A DNA stretch of 64,000 bases from Clonostachys chloroleuca (lineage: Eukaryota; Ascomycota; Sordariomycetes; Hypocreales; Bionectriaceae): NCBI GenBank assembly GCA_037952775.1, contig JBANAY010000004.1, positions 10,230,001 to 10,294,000 of the forward strand, written 5' to 3'. Every line of letters begins with the position of its first letter. The stretch's first letter is position 1. The position numbers were made by a program, and so were the translations under genes. Below the pieces are notes generated by a model. It was not told where the DNA came from and did no database searches. It saw only the letters and a list, made by a program, of their open reading frames with translations. This document shows positions 20,158-33,351 of this stretch, piece after piece.

Positions 20158-21231
20158 ATGGATCAGACGTTGGTTCAGAACTTCAACGCTTCCACAAATG
20201 CTCGTCAAAGTATTGCGTGGCAGTTGACAAAAGCCACTGTTGACAATAGCCTGGTGTTTATCAGGTATCTTGTTGACCAACAGGGCGTCGATGTCAATGG
20301 AGCCGACTATAACGGCTTCGCGCCAGACGCCGAGTGCCGTTATTGGGCGGAGAATTTGAGACACCCTGTGATTGTTGCTGCTACTCTCGAGCGATTTGAA
20401 ATCGCCATATACCTTATCGAGAGAGGAGCCCAGGTCAATTCACGAACGCCGACAAGCCAAGAAACGCTGCTGCACAAGGCAGCGGAAAAGGGCAATTTTG
20501 CGTTCCTGAATTATGTTCTTGAGCTCCCCGGTATCGAGATCGATCCTTTGGATTCGAGAATGGAAACTCCGGCAGTCAAGGCCACGCGTTTCAACCACCT
20601 CAGTGCTGTAGAGGCTCTCATCAGACGCGGTGCAAGTGAGAATATCCCTCTCCCCGTTGCTGTTGCGATGGGACGCACAGCAATTGTTAGGCTTCTGCTC
20701 GAAACCGGAGCGGACACTGAACAAATCGGACACGGCGGACGGCCACTCTTGTACGTTGCGGCAAAACAGGGCAACACATCGGTCGTCGAGGCGTTACTCG
20801 ATGCTGGGGCTCATGAAGACCCTGTAACGAGGGCTTCTTGTCCGGCAATGAACGCTGCTACAACCCAAGGTTCGCATCACATCGTTCAGCGGCTTCTGTC
20901 AAGGGGATGGAGCCCTGACGGCGACGGTCTCGATAGGGACCATCTCCCTCCGCTGCACACCGCTCTCCAGTATGGATACACGATTGTTGCCACTATTCTC
21001 ATAAACAATGGCGCGGATGTCAATATGCTTGATGCTGATGGCATACCGGTGGTGTTCTACGCTGCTGAACTCGGAAATATTGAGGTTTTGACCCTTCTGC
21101 AGAGTCGTGGAGCCGACCTGAATATCAATATCAATGGTGTCACCGCACAGCAAAAGGCCGCTGAGCGTGGCCGAAGAGAAGCGGTCCGTTTCTTCAGAAG
21201 AGCGGGTCGTCGATCACCAGATGCGCACTAG
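20158..21231 (+). CDS. Ankyrin-repeat protein
   Basis: 357 residues from ATG 20158, with no intron needed. The frame is open further upstream without an ATG, and a TTTTGTTTAG acceptor-like stretch at 20093-20102 leaves room for an upstream exon. From about residue 70 to the end I can read about nine ankyrin-type units of 30-33 residues. Clear examples are ETLLHKAAEKGNFAFLNYVL, GRPLLYVAAKQGNTSVVEAL followed by LDAGA, and LPPLHTALQYGYTIVATILI followed by NNGADVN. Several units are imperfect, as usual at the ends of an array. Such arrays bind other proteins; the partner is unknown. In fungi, stand-alone ankyrin proteins are numerous and variable. It lies between the kinase-like gene and the unknown gene at 23359, all on the + strand, with no sign of co-transcription. 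Confidence 0.85.
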   Translation: MDQTLVQNFNASTNARQSIAWQLTKATVDNSLVFIRYLVDQQGVDVNGADYNGFAPDAECRYWAENLRHPVIVAATLERFEIAIYLIERGAQVNSRTPTSQETLLHKAAEKGNFAFLNYVLELPGIEIDPLDSRMETPAVKATRFNHLSAVEALIRRGASENIPLPVAVAMGRTAIVRLLLETGADTEQIGHGGRPLLYVAAKQGNTSVVEALLDAGAHEDPVTRASCPAMNAATTQGSHHIVQRLLSRGWSPDGDGLDRDHLPPLHTALQYGYTIVATILINNGADVNMLDADGIPVVFYAAELGNIEVLTLLQSRGADLNININGVTAQQKAAERGRREAVRFFRRAGRRSPDAH

Positions 21232-22136
21232 AATGGTTGAGAGCACCAGGCACTGCTTCCCTTAGCTGGCTCGCCCAGGTATGCCATGACGGTGCTTTTA
21301 TTGAGGGAGGCTTTTGAAACGAGCGCTGGTTTCTTGCAGCTTCGACCGATGGAGCCATCACGAGAAGGGTAACGGTGTTGCTTGGAGGAATAAGGATGGG
21401 CAAGGACGACGTCGACACCTATGTGGGTTAGCAGTCTGTCCCCTGCTGAACTTAGAATGATTTTCTTTCCTTTGTATTTCTCTCCTATCTCCCTGACACA
21501 CATCACGGAAGGTTGATTCCAAAGCCCATTGCGGGCCAAAGAATCTTGAGAAGGTGAATCAGGCGGTTCTGAAGGAAAACGTGGCCACCACAATTCAACA
21601 TCTGTGGGCGTTAATGGTCTGCACTCTTGACAACGGGTCGAGAGGGAGTTTCGGTTTTGGGTATCTATTTCCTTGGGCTTGCGTCGAGGCAGGTTGAATT
21701 TGCCTGGAGCTAATGAAGCCAGTGTTGGAGCCGTGCTCGAGAGGTGGGACGGTTGGATGGCAGTCAGATTGTAAAATGCCAGCAAATGATAAACGTCGCA
21801 TAGTGCAAATCTGAGTCGCCTTAAACGTGAGATGAAACGATTGCTGTCTGTCAGCCCAGTGATGATATTTGATGAATTGTTTCTGCATTGATGCTTTGGC
21901 AGAAAGGTCTGGAGTTGATGGTTGGCTGTTTGGCAGGGAATAAGCAAGTGCTCCATCCAGGAAGGAACTACCGTAGTGCCATGGAACGGGCCGTGCCTGC
22001 TAAACCGAGCGCATCCACCAGCTCCGTTTACAGGGCTCCGTAATCGACGCTGACCCGACCTCTGTACAAAATGGTTCCTGAAACAGAAATCTTTTGGCAA
22101 GATACCGTACGTGATAATCATCACAATAGATACCAC
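21228..22136 (-). other. Unassigned minus-strand open frame, possible gene
   Basis: A 302-codon minus-strand frame ends at 21228, overlapping the ankyrin stop by four bases. Its first codon is GTG; the first ATG follows a few codons later. It contains a strong intron-like stretch: CTAACCCACATAG read on the minus strand at about 21420-21432, with GTGTGT or GTGATG as candidate donors near 21500. I recognise no domain. It could be a real gene with introns, convergent with the ankyrin gene, or an antisense frame by chance. Confidence 0.2.
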
Positions 22137-23358
22137 GCAGGCTCACAGGCAGCAAGGGCAGTGCCAATGTACAGAGATGGAGGTTGGTTGCTCGGGTGCC
22201 GCACCGGCTTGCTTCCGGTAGTAGCAGCTAGTTCTAATGCGGTCATGTAGGCTTCATCTCAGCAACAGACAGACCCGCGACGATGTAGCGACTGAACCGC
22301 GCTGCCAGGTTTAGGAATAGAGCCACCCTGATCAGCTTCCATTGGCACAATTTCCGTTGGGCTTCAACCGGTGTGCGTATCGCCCAGCCATGAATGGGGA
22401 GGGATTCTAGCATGGGTGTTTCGACGCAGCGAAACGCCAGCGCGTGCAGCTTGTCCCACAGAAATCATGTACGAGGCCATCCCATAGACCACCCCCACGT
22501 CATTGAGCAGAACGGATGTGATAACGTCCACGGATGGTGCAGGATCCAGGTAGCATCACAATACCACATACATGCAACCGAAGCGATTCCTGCTAGTGCT
22601 TACCGAGCAGAGCGGAAGTATTTCCTCTTATTTTCCTGGTTGTAAAGTACCTGCTACGTACCGGCCGGCTTGTGGACCAGGTTGGTTGGTAGGGCAGGGA
22701 TGGTCCTTCCCTCCAGGTCGACTGAGAACCCTGTGACTCGGATAATTCACTAAAGGCAACTCCTGAGAGCCTCATTTTCCTCAACGTCGACCATCAGCAA
22801 CACCAAATGGCACCAATGCAACAGCGGAAGTGTTAGGATTGATTCCTTGCCCTTTATATCTTTCTAAGCGTCATTCGCAACTTGCGATGAAGAGAAATCC
22901 CTCTTTGAGACCCCCTCCATCCCAGCTGAACTGTGATGAAACCAAACCAACCACCGACTTGGCCACCTCCCTATCCCTCACCAATCAGCCAAACTATCGT
23001 GCATTCAGACCGTCGCCCCCGTGCCACGATTCCTTGTCAGTGCGTGTGATTCTCCACTGATTTCAAGCACGCACTGCGCGGATTGCCTCTTCTGGCCATT
23101 GGGAGCTCGCGAGATATGCGGGAAACCCACCAACGCAACACATCTAGTATACCTCCCGCATACCACTAGCTTCGATACGACCCAGAACCCTCCTTGCTGG
23201 CAAGAGAGCGTTTCGCCTGCCTTCTACATAAACATGGGGTCAAATCCTCTCAATTCACTTCCCTCCTTCAGTCTTGTCTGCTTATCACCCACGCAGCAAC
23301 ACCTCTTCTCCCAATCGCGACCCGCAAAGTGCTGTATCAGCAACGAACCAGAGCAACC
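22137..23358. other. Intergenic region upstream of the unknown gene
   Basis: I see no gene. The C/T-rich, ATG-poor sequence from about 22900 to 23350 looks like the promoter and leader of the gene at 23359. Frames entering 23359 from upstream start at non-ATG codons. Confidence 0.45.
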
Positions 23359-25371
23359 ATGCCACCCTTCGCCGCAAAATTCTACCCGCCCCAGGAACTC
23401 AACTATCTCGCTCTCAAGAAAGAGCTGGAAGATCTCACCAGCAATGACATACCAAGATTGGATCTCCTCGTCAGGCTCAGGGACAGCCACGACAAATATA
23501 TCAAGGCTATCATCAGAAAGTACGGCCTGAGAAACGTTGTAGGAGGGACCCGCAACTTGCTGGTTGCAAAGGTATTCAAGCATAGGGCGGCGGCGGAACA
23601 GAAGTTCTCGCACACAGTCTTCTTCACCGATTGCGAGTCAGAGGCGGAAGAAGCCCTAAAAAACGGTTCTGTTACCGTTCGATCGACCAGGAATCGGCCA
23701 CGACCAAAGGGGTCTGGGACGCTGCAGGGGAAACTTGACTTTTGGCGTAAGTACTCACCTCGAAGTTGGCTTCCTTTTCCCGGCAGAGTTACCCATGTTG
23801 TGATCGCGCATCTATCCTCCCCGTCACTATAGCCTCACATAGTCTCAGCAACCTGGTTCAAAGAGCTAAATTCTATGCCAGCTTATAACTACACTCAAGA
23901 TAATTGGCGGGGCGAGCCTCTGCTCAAAGAACTCACCGGAGTTTATTGTAACAAGAAATGGAAGGGCCGACCCATTCCGATTGATGATAACGAGGACCCT
24001 TTGTCTCCGAATCCCGTGGCGTTGCCAATGAGGATCCAGCACCCTATCCTAACCAACTTGGTACAACTGCTGGAGGTTTCCTGTTACAACTATGCCGTGA
24101 TTCACGCGCCCGAGATTGTGGCAGCGAGGAACACCAATTGCTCCGAGGAATGCGAGCTAACAAAATGGACGACCGATTTCGCAGAGATGCAGACATTCTG
24201 GAGCGAAGACGAGGCTATCGCTACGTATCGTGAAGCCCTGCTCGCTAAAGTGGCGAGGATTAGACACAATGTTGTCCACCGGAGGCGGGTCGGTGTTGAT
24301 ACCATGGCTGAACACTTCCGCAGCGCCGAAGAGCTGACGATGCTTATGGGTGATATGGAAGCGTGGGGAACCATTTACAAGATGTGGCAGGCGATAGGAA
24401 AGGAGGCGAAGATGCTGATGCATGACACCATGGCCAAGTTTCAGGCACTTGAAAAAAACATGGAGCCAATCAGGCTTGAGAAAGAAGCCATTGAGTCTCG
24501 AGACGGAGCGGACTTGAGTCGCCGGCGAAAGAAAGCTCTGGCGGCCGAGAGAAAGACTGCGCAAGCTGCAGAGGATGTGATCGTGAAGCAGGCCAAGCAA
24601 GACTACCGCGGGCTGAGCGAAGCTGCCGGAAGGGCGATCGAGAAGGCCCTGGCCGAGCACGGAATCATCTTGGGTATTCTCGGTGTCTGGATCTCACCAC
24701 CGAGCGCCCCAACTAACGTCGATGGCCCTCACGATGGTGAGGTGGTGGTGGATATCGGGGCTGACGCTTCAGAGCTCGCTGCCCTTCGACCACGGAAGGC
24801 GGAGGAGGACGTCGGCGCTCACGAGGGCGAGAGGTCAGATGTCCAGCCTTCTGAAAACACGGCAGACGTCAAAGGTAAATGCAAGGAGAATAACCCTCCC
24901 AACAAGAAAATACAGATGTCCGAGCAGCAGCAAGATGTTGATGAAGGAGGTAAGAAACAAGTCCACGATCCAAAAGACAATGTCATCTATGACGTCTATG
25001 ACGTCTATAACGTCTAGAAACATGATTACTTGCGGATGGCGTTAACAATAATAATAGGGACACCACTGAGAAGACAGGGAGAGTCGTCGGCGAGTGGAAA
25101 GGTAACGCTGATGCTGAGGGAGGAGTGGAAGTCCATGCAGAAAGAAACAAATACAGGTTATGAAGCAGACCGGGAAGGCGTCCCTGTCAAGAGAGATGCA
25201 TCTTTCTACAACAAGAAAGCGCAAGTTACCCTCAAGGAGGAGCAGAAAGTTTATTCTGCCAATGGGCCGCAGAATGGAGGAAGCTCCTACGTGAGGAAGA
25301 AAGGGAGAGGCTTCCGCTCGAAGAACAAGCGGGCTCCTTTCGAGGTACAAGGGATTCCGGGGGCCAACTAA
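23359..25371 (+). CDS. Unrecognised three-exon gene at the heterochromatin edge
   Basis: Proposed exons are 23359-23746, 23849-24949 and 25058-25371, giving 600 residues. The start ATG 23359 has context GCAACCATGCC. Intron 1 (102 bp, GTAAGT..CTCAG) and intron 2 (108 bp, GTAAGA..GTTAACAATAATAATAG) have matching phases. If intron 2 is retained, the frame stops at 25017, giving 518 residues with the tail YDVYDVYNV. Residues 1-129 are mixed charged and helical (NYLALKKELEDLTSNDIPRL, then LLVRLRDSHDKYIKAIIRKY); I cannot name the fold. Residues about 351-400 (RRRKKALAAERKTAQAAEDV and on) are probably coiled coil. The C-terminal third is acidic, then very basic and glycine-rich (VRKKGRGFRSKNKRAP near the end), suggesting nucleic-acid or chromatin contact. 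Function unknown. It is the last intact gene before the AT-rich block, about 370 bp away. Confidence 0.6.
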
Positions 25372-25745
25372 GCTCTCATTTGCTGCTGCGGTCATTGCTT
25401 TTCATTTTCTCACTGTTTCCTGATGTGGTCGCTCGTTGATACCATTGTGTTTCTTGCCGCTGTCACTCTTTACTCTTACCATAGTTCGCTCGCTCAATTC
25501 AGATGTTAGGGCTTTCTTTTGACAATTTCGCTCTTCACTGATGGGAGAGGCTACCAAGAATATGGTTTTCGTGTTCCACAAGGCTAGTTCTAGTTTGAAT
25601 ATAACTAAACTCTCTCTTTGGATGGCGTTCTTCTTCAAAGGGGGTGCAGGCCACGACGCAGAGAGCGGGGCGACATGAGCCTCGCAGGTTCCGGCCTAGG
25701 GCCGCACGTATGGGAGTCAACCCGCGGCATGCGTATGTCCTTCCT
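25372..25745. other. 3' flank of the unknown gene up to the AT-rich boundary
   Basis: Ordinary base composition, no gene seen. The shift to nearly pure A/T occurs within a few tens of bases after about 25740. Confidence 0.6.
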
Positions 25746-26665
25746 CGCTAAACTTATTATTTAATACTAAATCTCTAGTTTCTTTTTTATAGTACTATAA
25801 ATCTAATTAGGTAGTTATTATATACTTTTTTTATTTTCTCTTTTTCCCTATTTAGTATAAAGTAAGTTTATATCTAGATTAGATATAGCTCTTTATAGAA
25901 ATATATATATATTAGTATATCTCCTCCTATTTTAACTAAGTAGAGTTCCTCTATTAGATATACTCTAGCTATATACTAGTTATATCTTACTTACTTATTA
26001 TAATAGTATACTATATAGTTTATTTTATAATAGTTATAGTATTAGTATAATTATATAGTTTTATAGAAAGATTTATATTAACTTATTTTAGTATTAATAA
26101 TTATTTCTTATTTATATAAAGTATTAGTTTCTTTTAAAGAGATTATATTTAGAATTAAATTTTATTTTAATATAATTTTATTCTGTTTTACTTAATTTCC
26201 TCTTAAAAAGTTATTATTATATTATTACTCTTTAGTTTCTAGATTACTATTATTTTAGAGCTTATTTATCTATATATATTAATTACTCTAACTATATTTT
26301 TTAAATCTCTATCTTTTATATTTATTTAGTAGTTTTTAATATAGATTATTATTTTATAGTTATATCTAACTAGAATAGGTTTTAATTTTATATTAATATA
26401 AATTTATATTAATTTTATACTAATTATAATTTAAATCTAGATTAATTCTAAACATTTTTATATACTTTAGGATATTATCTTTATTATTTTATAAATAGTT
26501 TTAATAATTATTATTTATATATTCTTTATAACTTCTAAGATTATTACTTCTATATTTATTTCTATATATTTATATATTAGCTCTACTCTAAATAAAGATA
26601 TAATAATTTATTATATTTATTAGATTACTCTATTAAATATTAATTTAGTAATTTATCTAATATAA

Positions 26666-27038
26666 TAGTTATATTAACTTATAATAAACAGGGTCTAGGG
26701 TAGATTAGGATTAAACTAATTAGAGTATTATTCTGAATAGTATAATTAGATTATTATATAGCTATATAATATAAGTTACTATTAATATATAAGTATTATA
26801 GAGCTAGTTCTAATAGATAAGTAGATAATATTATTAATAACTATCTAAAAGAGTATCTAAACTATAGAAATAAATATATATATATACTAGTATATTTACT
26901 AGAGTATTTATAATAGTTTTTACTTAAGATTTTACTTATTTAAAGTAAAATTATTCCTATTAATTATTAAGATAGATTAGTACTATCTACTTTATATATA
27001 GCTTTCTATAGTCTAAAGGTAGTTTTTATTTATAATAT
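26666..27038 (-). repeat. LTR of gypsy copy 1 (3' LTR)
   Basis: About 373 bp. It aligns along its whole length with 38627-38996 and 46283-46652. Shared landmarks are CAGGGTCTAGGGTAGAT, AAACTAATTAGAGTATTATT and TATATATATATACTAGTATA. The outer end is uncertain by a few bases because RIP has blurred the TG..CA ends. Confidence 0.75.
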
Positions 27039-29984
27039 AATGCTCCCTCTCTATTAGTTTTATTTTTAAAACTATTTTATTATATTATATTATTAATATA
27101 TATACTTAATTCTATATTTATTTATATAGTAATTACTTACTAATAAAATATCTAGCTATATATTAAAATAAAAGAAATTTAAATTAATATATAATTATAT
27201 CTAAAAATTAGAATATATTATTATATATAGTTTTAAGGTTCTTTTATATTTCTATTATATTAAAAAGAATACTTTATATATTATTATTCTAAATATTAAT
27301 TATTATATAACTTATTATTATTTAGATTATTTATATAATTATTTATAATCTCTAATATTATTAAGTAAGTATATTTTTATAATTAGTATTATTATAACTA
27401 CTAACTTATATAGTTAAAAAAATTAATAAAAAGCTTTCTTATTTTAAAAATAAAAAGTCCTAAGCTAAAGTAGTATTAGCTAAGGTTTTTATATAAATTT
27501 CTTATTTATAGAAGCTATAGAAGTAGCTTTATAAGAAGAATATAGAGATACTAAAAAAGGGTCTGAATAATATAGAGATATTAGAAGAGGAGGAATAGAA
27601 AAAAGTAGAGAAAAGAAATTATTAGAAGGAATTAGAGTATATCTAGACTTAAGAGAATAAGCTAGTATTTTAAATCTAAAGTACTTATATTATAGAAATA
27701 ATTAATTTTTCTAGTTTCTTTTTTAATTTTTCTATAAAAAATCTTTTTAGTAATATTACTTAAAGTAATATTATTAATTCTTCTTTTTCTAATAGAACTA
27801 ATAAATAAATTATTAGTAGTTCTTTAAGTATTTAGTAAATTCCTATATATTATTCTTTTTATTATATTCTTTCTATTTTATTAAATAAAATATTTATTTA
27901 TTTTTAATTTTCTTTCTTAATATTTTTTCTAGTTTATATTCTTCTTTATAAATCTTAATTAGATAGGTTTAATTTAAAGTATTTTTTAATACTTTTTTAA
28001 GTAGTAAAATATAAAAAACTAGGTAGATATATATTATATCTAGTAGTAATAATTTATAGTTAATATCTAATTTTTTCTTTAGAACTTTAAATAATTCTAG
28101 TTTTTTATAGTTTAATTTATTATTTAGTTATATTATTATAATATTTTTATAGAGTAAGTATACTTTATCTCTCTTCTTTAAAATTAGTTTCTTTAATCTT
28201 ATTTTATTATAGTATTTCTTTATTCTTTTTTAAATAAATTCTAATTCTATTTTTATTTCTATATATAATAAATATAATATTTCTTTTATAAATATAATAG
28301 TAAGTATATCTAGTCTATTAAGTATTTATTAGTTTTAGAATTCTAATTTATATTTATAGTTTATATATATAAATATAAATTAGATAGATTTTTATATTAA
28401 ATTATTATATATAATCTATACTATAGGTAGTAATTATATCTAATTATTTTATTTATAATTAATATATACTTATAAGTATTATTCTAATATTTAGTTTAAA
28501 TATTCTATTTATTTATTACTTTAAGGATAGTAAGCTATTAAAAGCTTATACTTAGTACTTATTTATACTATAAGTAATTATTAAAACTTAGAGATAAATA
28601 TTATTTCTCTATTTAAAATTATTTCCTTAGATAATCTATAGTAACTAACTATATATTATAAGAATTAATATATAAGGTTTTCTATAAAACTTATTTTTTT
28701 ATATAAAATAAAGTATTTATATTTTATAAGTTTATTAATAATAATTAAGATACTATTATACTATACTCTTATTATAGGTTTTATTAATAAGAGTAGTTTA
28801 ATAATATAGTTAAAGAATATTAATTATTATAGTTATTCTAATATTAAAACTAGTTTAAATTCCTTATATAATTTATATCTTATAGATTTAATTTATATAT
28901 AAGTATTATATTCTAAAACTATAGTTTATATATCTTTTTATAGACTAGAGTAATTATAATATTATTTTATTCTATTAAATATTTTCTTAATTTTTTAGTA
29001 TTCTAAGAGTAGATATTTATAAATTTCTCTAATAAGTATTATTCTTATATTTTACTATATTATATCTATATCTAGTATAGTATTTATCTGGACTTTTATA
29101 TATATTATTTCTTTTAATATAATATCTAGTATTTTCTATACTAAGTATTCTTTATTATTTATTATAAATAACTATTTATTTATTTTTAGTATTATTTATT
29201 TATATTTAGATTTCTAGCTAAAAGTATTAATTCTTCTATTTTCTAATCCTTTTTAATATATAATCTTATAATTAAATTTAGATAAATATTTAATATAGTA
29301 TATTTATTTTCTATTAGGTTATTAGATTATAGTAAAATACTAAATATTCTTATAATCTATATATATCTTAATCTTATATTATATTTCTAAATAGTAGTAT
29401 TTAAATTCTTTAAATATATATATAATAGCTATAAATTCCTTATTATAGATAGAATAATTAAGTTCTATATTATATAGTTTCTTTAAGTAGAAGGCTATAG
29501 AGTATAGTTTCTCTTAATTATCTTTCTAGTTAATTTATATACTAATTATAAAGTCTAAGATATTAGTTTTAAGTTCTATTTCTTTTATAGAGTTAAATAT
29601 CTATAGTATAAGTTCTAAAAGTATATATTTCTTAATTTTAATAAATATTTAGTATTATTTATTATTCTATTAGAATTCTATTCCTTTCCTTATAATTTTA
29701 TATAGTAGTATAGTAATTTTCCTATAATTTTTAATAAATTATTAGTAATAGTTAGTAAATCTAAGGAAAGCTTATACTTTCTTAATAGTTTCTAATATTT
29801 TCTAACTTTTAATTATATTAATCTTACTAGATTCTATTTATATTTTATTTAGTTAAATAGTATATTCTAGAAAATTAACTTCTTATATATAAAAGTAGCT
29901 TTTCTTAGGTTCTACTAGAAGGTTTATATTCTATAGTTTTTATAGTACTTTATATATATAATCCTTATATATTTCTAAATTATT

Positions 29985-30037
29985 AGAAAATATTAAAATA
30001 TTATTAAGATAAATAATTATAAAGATATTAAAATACT
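29985..30037 (-). pseudogene. Reverse transcriptase active-site remnant (YLNN), gypsy copy 1
   Basis: The minus-strand translation keeps the hydrophobic context of the gypsy palm motif (FIIIYLNNILIFS), but both catalytic aspartates are asparagines. GAT-to-AAT is a G-to-A change, as RIP produces. Without the aspartates the enzyme would be inactive even without the flanking stops. Confidence 0.9.
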
Positions 30038-33000
30038 TTTTAAGTACTTAATTAACTATTTATTAGAATATTATAGATATATTTATTAGTTTAAAAGATA
30101 TAATAAGGTATTTATAGAAGCTAAACTTTATTCTAAATACTATTTTCTATTTATCTTCTTTTTTAATTTATATTAAGTTATAAGCTCTCTTTAGATCTAG
30201 TATAGTAAACTACTATTTACTCTATAACTAATCTCTAAGTTCTATAATTAGTAGTAAAGATATTCTATTTTTATATATAATTTTATTTAGTTAGTAATAG
30301 TTAATAATTAAATAGAGTTTATTATTCTTTTTAGATATAAATATTATAAGGTATTCTATAGATAAAGTTAATAACTATATATAGCTCTTTATTAGTATAT
30401 TATTAATATATTTATAGAGTATTTATAACTAAAGTTCTATAAGATTATAGAGTTTATAGAAAACTAGTTCTCCTTCTTTAATAATAGAGATTTTATAATT
30501 CTATTAGCTATATTATAGTAATTTAGTTTCTAGAGTTTCTTTAAATAGTTTATTATATTTCTAATATTCCTTTAGAATATAATCTAGTCTTTCTTTTTTA
30601 TAATATTTTTCTTTATCTTTTTATAGTTATTCTTTTCTAGCTTATTTATACTATAGATTAAACTTAATATTATAATTTTATTTTTATTAATTTATTATAT
30701 ATATCTAATTAATAAAATCTATTTCTAGAAGTTATTTTAATTTTTATATTTAATCTAAGATTTATTTTATTTATTATAATTCTTAGTAAAATAGATTTTT
30801 TAGTATACTAGATTATAATATTATTAAGATTATAATTACTATATCTACTTATAGTTATAAATTATTACTTTAGTTTTTTATAATAGTATTTTTAGTTATT
30901 AAGGAATTATTATATTCTTCTAATATCTAATAAAATTTTAATTTTTATTAATTCTAATATAAGTTTATAAGAATATCTCTTTACTTTATATAGCTAGTAA
31001 ACTAATCTATTAGTAGGTTTATATCTTATAACTATAGTAATCCTAATATAATATTATAGGAATTAAATAGTACTAAGTTATATATAATATTAAATTCTTT
31101 CCTTTAGATTTTAATTATAAAGTAATTAATCTTAGAGTTAATAATTCTATTATTATACTTAAATAATATTCTATTTAGAGTTATAATATTATAGAATTTC
31201 TTCTTTATTCTTTATAGTAAGTAAAGTTAATTAATTACTATTAGTAAAATATAATTATATAATACTCTATAGTCTATTTATATTATAAACTAGTATTTCT
31301 TAATTTTAATATCTATAATAATATTAATTAAATTTTCTTTTTTAATAACTCCTAGAGTTTTCTAATTTAATATTATTTTACTATACTATAGTTCTATTAT
31401 AAATAATTTATATTATTTTTTATCTAATTAATTTATTATTTAAACTATTTTTATTCTTTCTTATTCTTAAGTACTTATTTTAGAATATCTATAAAAATTC
31501 TTAGTTTATCTATAAAACTAGGAATAAATTATTTATATTTCTTTTTCTAATTATTTAATTTACTAATTATTATAAATATTCTATTATTAGAGTAAGCTTT
31601 ATCCTATTCTTTTTTATTAGTAGAGGTAATTTCTTATTTCTCTATATTACTACTTTTTTTACTATTTATTAGAGATAGTATATCTTATTTATAGTATTAT
31701 TTTTTTTTTCTATAGTTAGTATTACTATAAATATATTTTAATAGAGTTTATATTATTATTATTATATTTAGCTAGTTCTAGTATTATTATTTTAGCTTTT
31801 AAATAGTTTTTATACTTCTAGTTATAATATTATTTAATTTAGCTATTATATTTAGCTATTATCTAATCTTTAAGATTCTTATTTTTATACTATAGTTTAA
31901 TTTTAGCTTTTTTATAAACTTTATATTTTAGTTTAGAGTATAATTCTACTAGTAGTTTATTATAAGTATATTCTTTAGAGTATTTCTATATTTTCTTTTA
32001 GTAATATATATAGAGTTTATTATATTTAGCTTTAATTTCTATTCTTATCTATTAGTATTATTTCTTTTTAGTAGAGTTTTATAGAATAACTCTATTAATA
32101 TAATAGAATATATATTTATATTTAGTAGATAGTTTAAATCCTAGAACTAGTTCTCTTTATTTAAGCTTTTCCTTAAGCTTTTAGAAGATCTATTAGATTT
32201 CTTCTTATTATTTTCTAACTATACTAAGTTTTATATATTCCTTAGGTTTTAGTACTTTTTAAAAAATAGATATATTTTTTAAAGAATACTTAGGAATTAT
32301 AATAGTTATAGAGGTTTCTTCTTAGTTAATTTTATATATTATTCCTAAAACTTTAATATTAGTTTTTCTAATTACTTCTAATTACTTTTTACTATCTTTA
32401 GCAGACTTCTAATCTTTTTTCTTTTTCTTTTTAGGTTCTAAATATTAGAATAAGATATATCTAATCTTATTATAATTATAGTATTTATATTTCTCTATAG
32501 CTTCTAGCTTTATAAATCCTATATATATTCTAGAGGCTATAGTATACTACTATTATAGTTTTTCAGTATTAGTAAAATAGATTATTTTTCTATTATAGGT
32601 TTATTAATAATATTACTAATTATTAATCTTTATAGCTATAGTTATATATTTATAAATACTTTTTAATCTATTTTCCTTATATAGTTTTTCTTAAACTTTT
32701 TTCTTAAATTAATTAAAATAGTAAGATATAGTATATTTCTTATTCTATCTAGTTTTAATTAGTAGCTAGAGGTAGTAAGTACTAAAAATTAAATATAATC
32801 CCTTCTGAGTAAGTATATTAATTCTTATATTCTACTTTATACTTCTTATTTTAAATACTAAAGGTTTATTTAAGAATTTCTATAAAATAATTAAAACTTA
32901 TTATAATATTAATAGTTTATTAGTTTTTTTATCTATTAAAATATTCTTTTATAATAAGTTTAAACTAATTAAGTATAACTTCTTTAAGTTATAAATAAGT

Positions 33001-33351
33001 ATATATAACCTCCCTTTTACTAATATTAAGTATAATAGAAAAGTAATTAAAATATATTTAAAATTAAATTATAAATCCCTAAAGTTTATTTTAAGTTCTA
33101 TTAAATATTTTAAATAGTAGTAGCTTAAGTAGTTATTCTAGCTCTCTTTCTTAAATAATAGTTATAATCTAAACCTAGAGATTAGTATATATAGTAGCTT
33201 ATTATATTATAATAGCTATTATATTAGCTAACTCCTAGTAAATATCTATAAAATATATATAAAACTAGTTAATTTAGTTTTATAAGAGCTATATTTCTTT
33301 AGTATAATTATTATTATTCTTATTACTATTATTACTATCTTTATCTATAGT

